Both the position numbers and the translations under genes were made by a program. Source: Sulfuricurvum sp. (GTDB lineage: Bacteria > Campylobacterota > Campylobacteria > Campylobacterales > Sulfurimonadaceae). Taken from it: 64,000 nucleotides of DNA. The stretch covers positions 124,001-188,000 of the forward strand of contig JAQTTG010000003.1 of assembly GCA_028710885.1 (NCBI GenBank), written 5' to 3'. This document shows positions 34,911 to 43,359 of the stretch, piece after piece. The notes below the pieces were generated by a model. The model was not told the DNA's origin, did not search any database, and was given only the letters and a program-made list of their open reading frames with translations. Numbering within the stretch: the stretch's first letter is position 1; every line of letters starts with the position of its first letter.

Positions 34911-36166
34911 CTCGTATCGGTGTAATCGGAGTCGGTACGGTAGGGCGTGCCGTTGTTCAGATATTAGAAGAGAATAAAACTATTATTTCTGCACGTTCTG
35001 GAGATGAAATAATTGTAAAAAGCGGTGTAGTTCGCGACCTTTCAAAAGTAAGTGATCTCTCAATCACCCTTTCTCAGAATCCTTACGATATTGTCGATGA
35101 TCCTGAAATTGATATTGTTGTTGAGCTTATGGGAGGAGTGGAACTACCTCTTGCTATTGTCAAAAAAGCTCTCCAAAATGGTAAAGCAGTTGTTACAGCA
35201 AATAAAGCACTCCTAGCTTATCATCGTTATGAACTTCAAGATATTGCAGGAGAGATTCCGTTTGAATTCGAAGCGAGCGTTGCGGGGGGAATCCCTATTA
35301 TCAATGCGCTGCGTGATGGACTTTCAGCGAACCATATTCTCTCAATCATGGGGATCATGAATGGGACGTGCAATTTTATGCTGACTAAAATGATGAACGA
35401 AGGAAGCCCATTTGCCGATGTATTAGTCGAAGCACAAGCACTAGGGTATGCCGAAGCCGATCCAACATTTGACATCGGTGGATTTGATGCGGCGCATAAA
35501 CTTTTGATTCTTGCTTCTATCGCTTATGGGATTGATGCTAAACCTGAAGAGATTCTTATCGAAGGTATTGAGGGGATTACCCCTGCGGATATCGCTTTTG
35601 CAAAAGAGTTTGGATATACCATTAAACTTTTAGGGATTGCTAAACGTGATGGCAGTGAAGTAGAACTCCGTGTTCATGCCGCATTGGTTGATGAAGATGC
35701 GATGATTGCAAAAATCGATGGGGTCATGAATGGGATCAGCGTTGTCGGTGACCGTGTAGGTGAAACACTTTATTATGGACCGGGTGCGGGCGGAAACGCA
35801 ACGGCAAGTGCTGTAGTAGCAAATATTATTGATATTGTCCGTTCTGGTAAACGTTCCCCTATGCTTGGGTTTAACCATCCCCTCGAAGAGGGACTTAGAC
35901 TTAAAAGTCAAGGTGATATTCGCTCAAAATATTATTTACGATTACGTGTATCGGATAAGCCAGGAATATTAGCCCAAATAACTCGACTTTTTGCAGACCA
36001 TGATATATCAATTGAAGCGGTGATTCAACGTCCGTCTGAAACAGAATGTGCTCATTTGTTGTTTGCAACCCATGAAGCAACTGAGAGAGCGATCCATCAG
36101 CTTATGGATAAACTAGAAGTATTAGATGCTGTGTTGGAAATACCTTTTATGATTCGAATCGTATAA
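34907..36166 (+). CDS. hom: homoserine dehydrogenase
   Basis: A 419-residue enzyme for the step from aspartate semialdehyde to homoserine. It has an N-terminal NAD(P) fold (IGVIGVGTVGRAVVQIL), VTANKALLA, the FEASVAGGIPIINALRDGL active-site segment, and a C-terminal ACT domain (about 350-419, YLRLRVSDKPGILAQITRLF) that suggests feedback control by threonine. The start is GTG, overlapping the aminotransferase stop. Confidence 0.97.
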   Translation: MTRIGVIGVGTVGRAVVQILEENKTIISARSGDEIIVKSGVVRDLSKVSDLSITLSQNPYDIVDDPEIDIVVELMGGVELPLAIVKKALQNGKAVVTANKALLAYHRYELQDIAGEIPFEFEASVAGGIPIINALRDGLSANHILSIMGIMNGTCNFMLTKMMNEGSPFADVLVEAQALGYAEADPTFDIGGFDAAHKLLILASIAYGIDAKPEEILIEGIEGITPADIAFAKEFGYTIKLLGIAKRDGSEVELRVHAALVDEDAMIAKIDGVMNGISVVGDRVGETLYYGPGAGGNATASAVVANIIDIVRSGKRSPMLGFNHPLEEGLRLKSQGDIRSKYYLRLRVSDKPGILAQITRLFADHDISIEAVIQRPSETECAHLLFATHEATERAIHQLMDKLEVLDAVLEIPFMIRIV

Positions 36167-36175
36167 ATACGGATC

Positions 36176-36193
36176 GAATCAGTACACTGATTC
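36176..36193. terminator. hairpin after hom
   Basis: GAATCAG and CTGATTC form a perfect 7-bp stem with a TACA loop, 9 bases after the hom stop, followed by a T/A mix rather than a clear U-run. It likely separates hom from the ribosomal operon. Confidence 0.45.
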
Positions 36194-36225
36194 TCACCTT
36201 AATAAAAATTTAACCTTAACTACTG

Positions 36226-36231
36226 TATTAT
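36226..36231 (+). promoter_or_regulatory. -10 box for the L36-S13-S11-S4-rpoA-L17 operon
   Basis: TATTATAC sits 132 bases upstream of the rpmJ start and is followed by a leader that holds several short inverted pairs. The -35 region (TTTAAC) is weak. A leader of this length may carry autogenous control by S4, as known in E. coli; no conserved element was recognised. Confidence 0.45.
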
Positions 36232-36362
36232 ACGCGTCCACTTTGCCCTCTCGGACAAATAGAATTGAATGTTTATAACTGCGTTCAATCGTAGTTACAA
36301 GTATTGGTGAGATTACGATCCACCTACGAGAAGCAAGTGATTTAAATCAACGGAGCCTACCG

Positions 36363-36476
36363 ATGAAAGTACGTTCTTCAGTGAAGAAAATGTGCGATGA
36401 TTGTAAAGTCATCAAGCGTAAAGGGATTGTTCGCGTAATCTGCAAAACCCCAAAACATAAACAAAGACAAGGATAA
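36363..36476 (+). CDS. rpmJ: 50S ribosomal protein L36
   Basis: A 37-residue protein, [20 protein letters not shown] and on to KQRQG, with the zinc ligands C11-x2-C14, C27 and His32 (C+ type). GGAG lies 8 bases before the ATG. It ends 2 bases before rpsM, matching the common rpmJ-rpsM order; infA, which often precedes it, is not here. Confidence 0.97.
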   Translation: MKVRSSVKKMCDDCKVIKRKGIVRVICKTPKHKQRQG

Positions 36477-36478
36477 GC

Positions 36479-36850
36479 ATGGCACGTATTGCTGGTGTGG
36501 ACTTACCTAAGAAAAAACGTTTGGAATATGCATTAACTTATATCTATGGTATCGGTTTGCATACTTCACGAAAAATTTTGGATGCTACTGGACTCGATTA
36601 CAATAAACGTGTATTCGAACTTTCAGAAGATGAAGCAGCAACTATTGCAAAAGAGATCCGAAGCAGCGGTATCGCTGTAGAAGGTGATCTTCGTAAGCAA
36701 GTTGCTATGGATATCAAAGCGTTGATGGATCTTGGTTCTTACCGTGGTCTTCGTCATCGTAAAGGTCTCCCATGCCGTGGTCAAAAAACCAAAACCAATG
36801 CTCGTACACGCAAAGGTAAAAAGAAAACCGTCGGCTCAGCCACAAAATAA
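36479..36850 (+). CDS. rpsM: 30S ribosomal protein S13
   Basis: A 123-residue S13 with [26 protein letters not shown] at the N-terminus and the basic tail ending [17 protein letters not shown]. It binds the head of the 30S subunit and contacts the A- and P-site tRNAs. Length is normal. It is the second gene of the alpha-type operon. Confidence 0.98.
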   Translation: MARIAGVDLPKKKRLEYALTYIYGIGLHTSRKILDATGLDYNKRVFELSEDEAATIAKEIRSSGIAVEGDLRKQVAMDIKALMDLGSYRGLRHRKGLPCRGQKTKTNARTRKGKKKTVGSATK

Positions 36851-36861
36851 GGGATTAGAGT

Positions 36862-37254
36862 ATGGCAAAAAGAAAAGCAACTCGTAAAAAAATCGTCAAA
36901 AAGAATATTGCAAAAGGTATCGTACATATCTTAGCATCATTTAATAATACCCTTGTAACGGTAACTGACGAAATGGGTAATATGATCGCATGGAGTTCGG
37001 CTGGTGCCCTTGGTTTCAAAGGTTCTAAAAAATCGACTCCTTTTGCTGCTCAACAAGCAGTAGAATCTGCGATGGAAAAAGCAATGGTCCACGGTATTAA
37101 AGAAGTGGGAATTAAAGTTCAAGGACCAGGTTCTGGCCGTGAAACAGCAGTTAAAAGTGTTGGTGCGATTGAAGGTTTACGTGTCTCTTTCATGAAAGAC
37201 GTTACTCCACTACCACACAATGGATGTCGTGCGCCTAAGCGCCGACGAGTCTAA
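36862..37254 (+). CDS. rpsK: 30S ribosomal protein S11
   Basis: A 130-residue S11, with [18 protein letters not shown] and the C-terminal [18 protein letters not shown], whose end forms the platform near the mRNA exit. It follows S13 by 11 bases and precedes S4. Confidence 0.98.
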   Translation: MAKRKATRKKIVKKNIAKGIVHILASFNNTLVTVTDEMGNMIAWSSAGALGFKGSKKSTPFAAQQAVESAMEKAMVHGIKEVGIKVQGPGSGRETAVKSVGAIEGLRVSFMKDVTPLPHNGCRAPKRRRV

Positions 37255-37265
37255 GGAGTTTAGCA

Positions 37266-37892
37266 ATGGCAAGATATAGAGGACCCGTAGAAAAAATCGA
37301 AAGAAGATTCGGTGTAAGCCTTGGACTAAAAGGTGAGCGTCGTCTTGCAGGTAAAAGTGCCCTTGACAAACGTCCATATGGACCTGGCCAACACGGTCAA
37401 CGCCGTACAAAAATTTCTGAATACGGTACACAGCTTCGTGAAAAACAAAAAGCGAAATTTATGTACGGTTTGAGTGAAAAACAAATGCGTTCATTGTTTA
37501 CAGAAGCAAAACGCCGTCAAGGTAACACCGGTACTAACTTGGTAATGTTGCTTGAGCAACGTCTTGACAACGTAGTTTATCGTATGGGATTTGCAACGAC
37601 TCGTCGTTTTGCACGCCAATTGGTAAACCACGGTCACGTGTTGGTTGATGGAAAACGTGTTGATATCCCTTCTTACCGTGTAGTTCCGGGACAAAAAGTG
37701 GAAATTCACGAAAAAACTAAAAAGAACAACCAAATCGTTCGCGCGATTGAGTTGACAAACCAAACCGGTCTTGCGGCATGGGTTGATATTGATCAAGATA
37801 AAGCGTTCGGTATTTTCACACGTCTTCCAGAGCGTGAAGAGGTAGTTATTCCTGTAGAAGAACGTCTAATCGTTGAGCTTTACTCGAAATAA
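37266..37892 (+). CDS. rpsD: 30S ribosomal protein S4
   Basis: A 208-residue S4. The start [22 protein letters not shown] lacks zinc-binding cysteines (C- type), unlike L31, L33 and L36 of this window. The S4 RNA-binding domain is at about 98-160 ([34 protein letters not shown]). In E. coli S4 represses this operon through its mRNA; the same is only possible here. Confidence 0.98.
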   Translation: MARYRGPVEKIERRFGVSLGLKGERRLAGKSALDKRPYGPGQHGQRRTKISEYGTQLREKQKAKFMYGLSEKQMRSLFTEAKRRQGNTGTNLVMLLEQRLDNVVYRMGFATTRRFARQLVNHGHVLVDGKRVDIPSYRVVPGQKVEIHEKTKKNNQIVRAIELTNQTGLAAWVDIDQDKAFGIFTRLPEREEVVIPVEERLIVELYSK

Positions 37893-37915
37893 TCATTAAA
37901 GAAAGGGCGTTCAGC

Positions 37916-38908
37916 ATGAAAAAAATTAAGACATCACCGCTTCTTCCGAAAGAGTTTGTCGTCGAGCAAATCAGTGCGAATGAAGCGAATATCATCGCTT
38001 ATCCGTTCGAAACCGGATTTGCGGTTTCTCTCGCTCATCCGCTCCGCCGCTTTTTGTTAAGCAGCTCGGTCGGATTCGCACCGATCGGTATTAAAATTGA
38101 GGGTGCTAAGCATGAGTTCGACTCTGTGCGTGGTATGCTCGAAGACATTTCGGATTTCATTATTAACCTAAAAGGGATCCGTTTTAAATTAAAAAACGGC
38201 CTTAAAGAGAAAGAGGTCACTTACAGTTTCGCAGGCCCTTGTGAAATTCATGGAAGTGATTTAGATAATGACGATGTCGAAGTGGTAACACCAAATGCAT
38301 TTTTGGCAACGTTGAACGAAGATGCAACGTTGACTTTTACCGTTAAAATTCATCAGGGTATCGGTTATGCACCGAGTGAAGATGTACGGGATGTTTTGGG
38401 TGATGGCTATATCGCACTTGATGCTTATTTTACGCCGGTACGCCGCGCAACATATGCTATTGAGAACGTTTTGGTCGAAGATAATCCAAATTTTGAAAAA
38501 GTAGTTATTAACATCGTTACTGATGGACAAATTTCACCGGTCGATGCATTTAAAAATGCATTGGAAGTTATGTACGCTCAAATGGCAGTATTTAACAGTG
38601 AAGTAAGTATCAAAGCTCCTGCAGCTGCAGAGCGTGGAGATGAACATCCTGAACTTAAACGTTTGGGTGCTCGTATTGAAGAACTTGGTCTTAGTGCACG
38701 TAGTTTTAATTGTTTGGATCGTTCTAATATCAAATACATTGGTGAAATTGTAATGATGAGCCAAAATGATTTGAAAGAAGTTAAAAACCTAGGGAAAAAA
38801 TCATTTGAAGAGATTTTAGAAAAAATCACTGAATATGGCTATTCTGTAGGACAAGATATGGCTGATGATCTTATCAGTGCTATCAAAAAGAAAATCGAAG
38901 CTGAATAA
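37916..38908 (+). CDS. rpoA: RNA polymerase alpha subunit
   Basis: A 330-residue alpha subunit. The N-terminal dimerisation domain includes the [19 protein letters not shown] segment. The C-terminal domain (about 250-320) has [16 protein letters not shown]-like and [14 protein letters not shown] helices, which contact UP elements and activators. It is in the usual order between S4 and L17. Confidence 0.98.
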   Translation: MKKIKTSPLLPKEFVVEQISANEANIIAYPFETGFAVSLAHPLRRFLLSSSVGFAPIGIKIEGAKHEFDSVRGMLEDISDFIINLKGIRFKLKNGLKEKEVTYSFAGPCEIHGSDLDNDDVEVVTPNAFLATLNEDATLTFTVKIHQGIGYAPSEDVRDVLGDGYIALDAYFTPVRRATYAIENVLVEDNPNFEKVVINIVTDGQISPVDAFKNALEVMYAQMAVFNSEVSIKAPAAAERGDEHPELKRLGARIEELGLSARSFNCLDRSNIKYIGEIVMMSQNDLKEVKNLGKKSFEEILEKITEYGYSVGQDMADDLISAIKKKIEAE

Positions 38909-38935
38909 GCTTTAAATCATTATAGGAAGTATCTC

Positions 38936-39286
38936 ATGAGACATCGTCACGGATACCGCAAGCTAGGTAGAACGAGCGCACATCGTGAAGCTTTGTTGAC
39001 CAACCTTAGCATTGCGTTGATTGAACACGGTAAAATCGAAACTACGTTGATGAAAGCAAAAGAACTTCGTTCATTTGCTGAAAAATTGATTACAACTGCA
39101 CGTGTAGGTGATGCTAATGCTCACCGTTCAGTGTTTGCTGTATTACAAAACAAAGAAGCAACTAAAACATTGATAAATGAAGTTGCTCCTAAGTATACTG
39201 AGCGTAACGGTGGGTATACTCGTATCGTTAAAACTCGTATTCGCCGCGGTGATGCTACACCAATGGCGTATATTGAACTCGTATAA
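38936..39286 (+). CDS. rplQ: 50S ribosomal protein L17
   Basis: A 116-residue L17 starting [24 protein letters not shown], a match to the family. The C-terminus ([16 protein letters not shown]) is the usual end. Its stop codon lies inside a perfect hairpin that closes the operon. Confidence 0.98.
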   Translation: MRHRHGYRKLGRTSAHREALLTNLSIALIEHGKIETTLMKAKELRSFAEKLITTARVGDANAHRSVFAVLQNKEATKTLINEVAPKYTERNGGYTRIVKTRIRRGDATPMAYIELV

Positions 39287-39296
39287 CGAGTTCAAT
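39272..39296. terminator. perfect 11-bp hairpin over the rplQ stop
   Basis: ATTGAACTCGT, ATA, ACGAGTTCAAT: an 11-bp perfect stem with a 3-base loop that spans the rplQ stop codon (39284-39286). The following CCCCTTACCCC tract has no U-run. It may be a terminator of an unusual kind or an mRNA 3'-end stabiliser. Confidence 0.5.
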
Positions 39297-39413
39297 AACC
39301 CCTTACCCCTTAATTCGAGCTTCGCTCCAAAACTATCCTTTTTGCATTAGTCCATGATAAGACCTTTTCTTATACTATTACACAATATTTGAGCTTTAGA
39401 AGGTATGATAACT

Positions 39414-39689
39414 ATGATTCCATTTAGTGATGAAGAATTAATGCAACCGGTACGCAATGTCATTGATAAAATTCGTCCCTCTCTTGCATTAGACGGCGGC
39501 GATATAGCATTCTTGACAGTTAAGAATGGAACAATTTATGTACAATTACAAGGTGCGTGTATTGGGTGTTCAAGTAGTGGAAATACCCTGAAATATGGCG
39601 TCGAACGTCAATTGAGGATGGATATTCATCCTGAATTGATCGTAATAAATGTGCCGCAGGGGATGGAACATCAAATTGACGCATTATAA
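39414..39689 (+). CDS. NifU-like iron-sulfur scaffold protein (Nfu)
   Basis: A 91-residue protein made of the NifU C-terminal domain. The cluster motif is GAC49-I-G-C52SSS, and the start region RPSLALDGGDIAFL is typical. It carries or delivers 4Fe-4S clusters. ATG 39414 is chosen because AGAAGG is 10 bases upstream of it, whereas the in-frame ATG at 39405 is only 1 base from that site. Confidence 0.93.
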   Translation: MIPFSDEELMQPVRNVIDKIRPSLALDGGDIAFLTVKNGTIYVQLQGACIGCSSSGNTLKYGVERQLRMDIHPELIVINVPQGMEHQIDAL

Positions 39690-39733
39690 TTCTACAAATT
39701 TGAGTCGATATTAGAAAACATAGGAGGGATGCT

Positions 39734-40327
39734 ATGAAAACAATTAATTTAACCAAAACCCTCAGTCAAGCAAATGATTATTTTTTGGCGGGTCAGTATG
39801 TAGAAGCATTGCGTAATTATTCATTGGCGTTAAAAGATTATCCAGATTCTAAAGAGGCATATAATGGTGCGATACTCTCAGATATGGCAATGAGTGGTGA
39901 AAATGCTGGGGAAGCATTATTTGATTATTACACAATATTACGAAATGAAGATGTAGAGTCGGCAGATATTATAATTTCTGAGATTTTAGAGACTATGGAT
40001 GGGACTTTAGATCAATTGTCAGGATTGTTTGATGATACAATTAAACAGCGTCTTGCGTATGAAGACGGGATTATGTATACTGAGTTCAAAGAGTTGGTTA
40101 ATGATGAAAATGATTTTAACCGTATTTTTGAAAATATAATGTTTTCTACTCGGGTTATTATCACAGAAAAAGAAGATTTTGTTGATTTTTTGGACAATTT
40201 GATTGACCATGGATACAATGAGATGGCGCTAAGTTATTTGGAGAGTGCACTAGGTGTCTATCCAAATGATCGTCAACTTCGTAATTTGTTACGACGTTTA
40301 GCCAAAGGGAAAAATATTGAAAATTGA
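39734..40327 (+). CDS. TPR-type hypothetical protein upstream of murE
   Basis: A 197-residue acidic, helical protein. The N-terminal part is a TPR-like pair (AGQYVEALRNYSLALKDYPDSKEAYNGAILSDMAM), and the C-terminus ends with another (ALSYLESALGVYPNDRQLRNLLRRL). No signal peptide. GGAGG lies 7 bases before the ATG. It overlaps the murE start by 11 bases, and such a gene before murE is a Campylobacterota arrangement. Its role is unknown. Confidence 0.82.
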   Translation: MKTINLTKTLSQANDYFLAGQYVEALRNYSLALKDYPDSKEAYNGAILSDMAMSGENAGEALFDYYTILRNEDVESADIIISEILETMDGTLDQLSGLFDDTIKQRLAYEDGIMYTEFKELVNDENDFNRIFENIMFSTRVIITEKEDFVDFLDNLIDHGYNEMALSYLESALGVYPNDRQLRNLLRRLAKGKNIEN

Positions 40328-41612
40328 AATCGAAGGTCAAGCGTATCGCTATATCAGTGAGAATTCAAATGAATGTGGCAGTGAATGCGCTTTTTTGGTT
40401 ACAAAACAAAATGAGAAGTATAAAGACGATGCGATTTCACGCGGCGCTCATTCTGTAATAAGCCCATCAGAGTGTTGGAACCTCTTTGGGTTGGATCGTA
40501 TAAATGTAATCGGCATTACCGGAACAAATGGAAAAACAACGACAGCAAGTGCTATTTATTCTATTTTACTTGACTTAGGTCACAAAGCCGCGATGCAGGG
40601 GACGCGGGGCTTTTTCATGAATGATGCCCCAGTGGAAGGAAAAACACTTACTACTCCAACAGTGCTTAACACTTATCGTCATATGGTGCAAGCTATTGCA
40701 TCAGGATGCGAGTATTTTGTGATGGAAGTGAGTTCCCATGCTATTGAGCAAGAACGGATTGCGGGAATAACGTTTGGCCTAAAAATTTTAACCAATATTA
40801 CACAAGATCACCTTGATTACCATGAGAGTATCGAAGAGTATATTCGTATTAAAAATCTCTTTTTTCAGGATGAGTCGAAAAAACTGATTAATAAAGATGA
40901 AGTGAAAGCAGAGTTCAATTTTAAAAATGCTTTTACCTATGGAGTGGAAAACCCTGCTACGTATAAAATTATCGCGTATTCGTTGAATAACGGAGTGAGC
41001 GGTGTGTTGAAGCATTTTGAAGAGCACGTTCCGTTTGTCACCTCATTGCATGGCTTTTTCAATCTTTATAATATCACAGCAGCGATAGGAGCCGTTCATC
41101 TCGTAACAAATGACTCTCTTGAAAAAATTGCCGATGCGGTTGAAAATTTCGGCGGTGTAAGCGGACGAATGGAAGTGGTGAGTGAAAATCCGCTCGTCAT
41201 CGTCGATTTTGCGCATACCCCTGATGGGATGGAGCAGGTTCTTAATGCTCTCAAGGAGAAAGAAGTATTGGTGGTCTTTGGTGCTGGTGGGGATCGTGAT
41301 CGAACTAAACGCCCGATGATGGGGAGAGTTGCAAGCGCGTATGCCAAAAAGGTGTACGTGACAAGTGATAACCCACGCTTTGAAGATCCTGATATGATAA
41401 TTGAAGATATTTTAGTCGGTATTGAAGATAAGAGTAATGTGTATGTGGATGTAAATCGTCGCAATGCAATCAAACAAGCTCTTCAAGAACGCAGTGGAGA
41501 TGAAGTGGTATTAATCCTTGGAAAAGGGGATGAGACATCTCAGATCATTTATGACCAGCATATGCCATTCGATGATAGGGTTGTTGCACGCGAGTTGTTA
41601 AAAGAGATTTAA
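40317..41612 (+). CDS. murE: UDP-MurNAc-L-Ala-D-Glu:meso-diaminopimelate ligase
   Basis: A 431-residue Mur ligase. The ATP site is G69-TNGKTT75, and DNPRFEDP, the DNPR motif, is the signature of ligases for meso-diaminopimelate rather than lysine. It is short for MurE (E. coli has 495) because the N-terminal domain is reduced, as in Campylobacterota. It starts with TTG inside the end of the TPR gene, with AGGGA 7 bases upstream. Confidence 0.95.
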   Translation: MKIEIEGQAYRYISENSNECGSECAFLVTKQNEKYKDDAISRGAHSVISPSECWNLFGLDRINVIGITGTNGKTTTASAIYSILLDLGHKAAMQGTRGFFMNDAPVEGKTLTTPTVLNTYRHMVQAIASGCEYFVMEVSSHAIEQERIAGITFGLKILTNITQDHLDYHESIEEYIRIKNLFFQDESKKLINKDEVKAEFNFKNAFTYGVENPATYKIIAYSLNNGVSGVLKHFEEHVPFVTSLHGFFNLYNITAAIGAVHLVTNDSLEKIADAVENFGGVSGRMEVVSENPLVIVDFAHTPDGMEQVLNALKEKEVLVVFGAGGDRDRTKRPMMGRVASAYAKKVYVTSDNPRFEDPDMIIEDILVGIEDKSNVYVDVNRRNAIKQALQERSGDEVVLILGKGDETSQIIYDQHMPFDDRVVARELLKEI

Positions 41613-41660
41613 GCCGATAAATTGTTTACGGGAACTAACTATGCACCGTTATGATTTGGC

Positions 41661-41666
41661 TATAAT
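41661..41666 (+). promoter_or_regulatory. -10 box for the ferredoxin-panD-ispA-tkt operon
   Basis: TATAAT lies 55 bases upstream of the ferredoxin start in an AT-rich stretch. No clear -35 box. The genes that follow are closely spaced on the same strand and probably share this promoter. Confidence 0.5.
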
Positions 41667-41720
41667 GCCGTAATTATTTTACGGTGCAATAGACCACCAG
41701 ATTTTTTTAAGGAGTAGTTG

Positions 41721-42095
41721 ATGGGTCTTCCTCAGCCAGCGTTCTATATTTTTAAATGTGAGCAAAGCTCTCCTCCGGGCATGCCAAAACCTAGTTGTGT
41801 TAATCCACATACACAGGATATTTTTCAGCATTTAGCTCAAACATTAATGCAAAAAGGGTTGATCGCTACAGTTCAGCCTATTCGTACTTCATGTATGAAT
41901 CGTTGTAATGTAGGACCAATTATGCTTGTAGAACCAGGACATGTTATGTATGCAGGGCTTACAAAAGAAAAAATTAATGAAATTATTGATCGACATATTA
42001 TTGGTGGAGAAGTAGTACAAGAATATGTGATTCCTTCTGAAATGTGGGATGCTCCTATTACTCCTGCTGATATGATGAAGCAGATGGGCAGATAA
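41721..42095 (+). CDS. thioredoxin-like [2Fe-2S] ferredoxin
   Basis: A 124-residue ferredoxin of the thioredoxin-fold type. The four likely cluster cysteines are C13, C26, C58 and C62, in the order C-x12-C ... C-x3-C of this family. GPIMLVEPGHVMYAGL follows, as in related proteins. It is probably a small electron carrier. ATG 41721 has AAGGAG 6 bases upstream; a TTG 3 bases earlier is in frame. Confidence 0.87.
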   Translation: MGLPQPAFYIFKCEQSSPPGMPKPSCVNPHTQDIFQHLAQTLMQKGLIATVQPIRTSCMNRCNVGPIMLVEPGHVMYAGLTKEKINEIIDRHIIGGEVVQEYVIPSEMWDAPITPADMMKQMGR

Positions 42096-42098
42096 ACA

Positions 42099-42464
42099 AT
42101 GTTGATCGAAATGCTATACAGTAAAATCCATCGCGCTACAGTAACTGATGCTAATCTTAATTACGTTGGTTCAATCACTATTGATGAAGATCTGCTAGAA
42201 GCTTCTAAAATGCGAGTTGGACAAAAAGTTGAAATTTTGAATATCAATAATGGTGAGCGATTTTCAACTTATATTATTCTTGGTGAGCGTGGGCAGCGTG
42301 ATATTTGTCTTAATGGAGCTGCTGCACGAAAAGTACATAAGGGCGATAAAATCATTATCGTCGCTTATGCTACATATAATGATGCTGAACTTGAAAATTA
42401 TAAGCCAACAGTAGTTTTACTCGATGATGAGAATACTATTACAGAAATAATCGAGAAGATATAA
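42099..42464 (+). CDS. panD: aspartate 1-decarboxylase PanD
   Basis: A 121-residue pyruvoyl enzyme that makes beta-alanine for pantothenate. The self-cleavage site is G24-S25 (YVGSITI), producing the pyruvoyl group at Ser25. [13 protein letters not shown] and [13 protein letters not shown] are typical. It follows the ferredoxin gene by 3 bases. Confidence 0.97.
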   Translation: MLIEMLYSKIHRATVTDANLNYVGSITIDEDLLEASKMRVGQKVEILNINNGERFSTYIILGERGQRDICLNGAAARKVHKGDKIIIVAYATYNDAELENYKPTVVLLDDENTITEIIEKI

Positions 42465-42507
42465 GCTCTGTCATGGTACTATTTCGCTAAAAAATAGTGG
42501 GATATTA

Positions 42508-43356
42508 ATGGAGCAGTTTGAATCGTTTTTAGTAGCGCATCTTCCTACTGCTACGAGTTTTCATCCTCATTATGAATTATCGTTGCAACGAATGCTTATT
42601 GGTGGCGGAAAACGTTTTCGTCCTGCATTATTATTGAGTGTAGTTCAAGCTTATAATCCTCTTTTAACGCAAAGTGCTTATCACGTAGCATTAGCGATCG
42701 AATTACTTCACACTTATTCTTTGATTCATGATGATTTACCTGCTATGGATAATGCAGATTTACGACGTGGTATCCCAACGCTTCATAAGACATATGATGA
42801 AGTAAGTGCAATTTTAGCTGGGGATGCGTTAAATACGTATGCGTTTGAAGTTCTGTCCGATGCACCATTGTCTGATAAAGTGATTGTAAAATTGGTACGT
42901 TCACTTTCTCATAACGGTGGCGTTAATGGGATGGTATTAGGACAAGCTATTGATTGCCATTTTGAAAATCAACGTCTTGAGCTAGATCAAGTAAAAATGT
43001 TGCATATTCATAAAACAGGAAAATTGATTGCAGCGTCATTGCAAATGGGTGCCTTTATCGTAGGACGGGATGACCTCGCACAGAAATTGTACGATTTTGG
43101 GATCGATTTGGGATTGCTGTTTCAAATCCAAGACGATATTTTGGACGTTACTCAAGATGAAATAAAAGCGGGCAAAACCACTAATAATGATGAAGCGAAG
43201 AATAGCTTTGTGACATTGCTTGGGTTTGAAAGTGCAATGAATGAAGCAAATCATTTAGCTGATAAAATAATGAAACGAATGAAAAGTTTTGATGAGAATT
43301 TGCGACGTGAATTGTCACCAACACTTGAACACTATATTAACCGACATAAGGATTAA
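42508..43356 (+). CDS. ispA: polyprenyl (farnesyl/geranyl-geranyl) diphosphate synthase
   Basis: A 282-residue trans-prenyltransferase. The first aspartate-rich motif is D75-DLPAMD81 with RRG following, and the second is QIQDDILD near residue 210. The FARM region with small residues before the first motif suggests a short product such as farnesyl diphosphate, but chain length is uncertain. GGGATATT precedes the ATG. Confidence 0.92.
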   Translation: MEQFESFLVAHLPTATSFHPHYELSLQRMLIGGGKRFRPALLLSVVQAYNPLLTQSAYHVALAIELLHTYSLIHDDLPAMDNADLRRGIPTLHKTYDEVSAILAGDALNTYAFEVLSDAPLSDKVIVKLVRSLSHNGGVNGMVLGQAIDCHFENQRLELDQVKMLHIHKTGKLIAASLQMGAFIVGRDDLAQKLYDFGIDLGLLFQIQDDILDVTQDEIKAGKTTNNDEAKNSFVTLLGFESAMNEANHLADKIMKRMKSFDENLRRELSPTLEHYINRHKD

Positions 43357-43359
43357 ATA

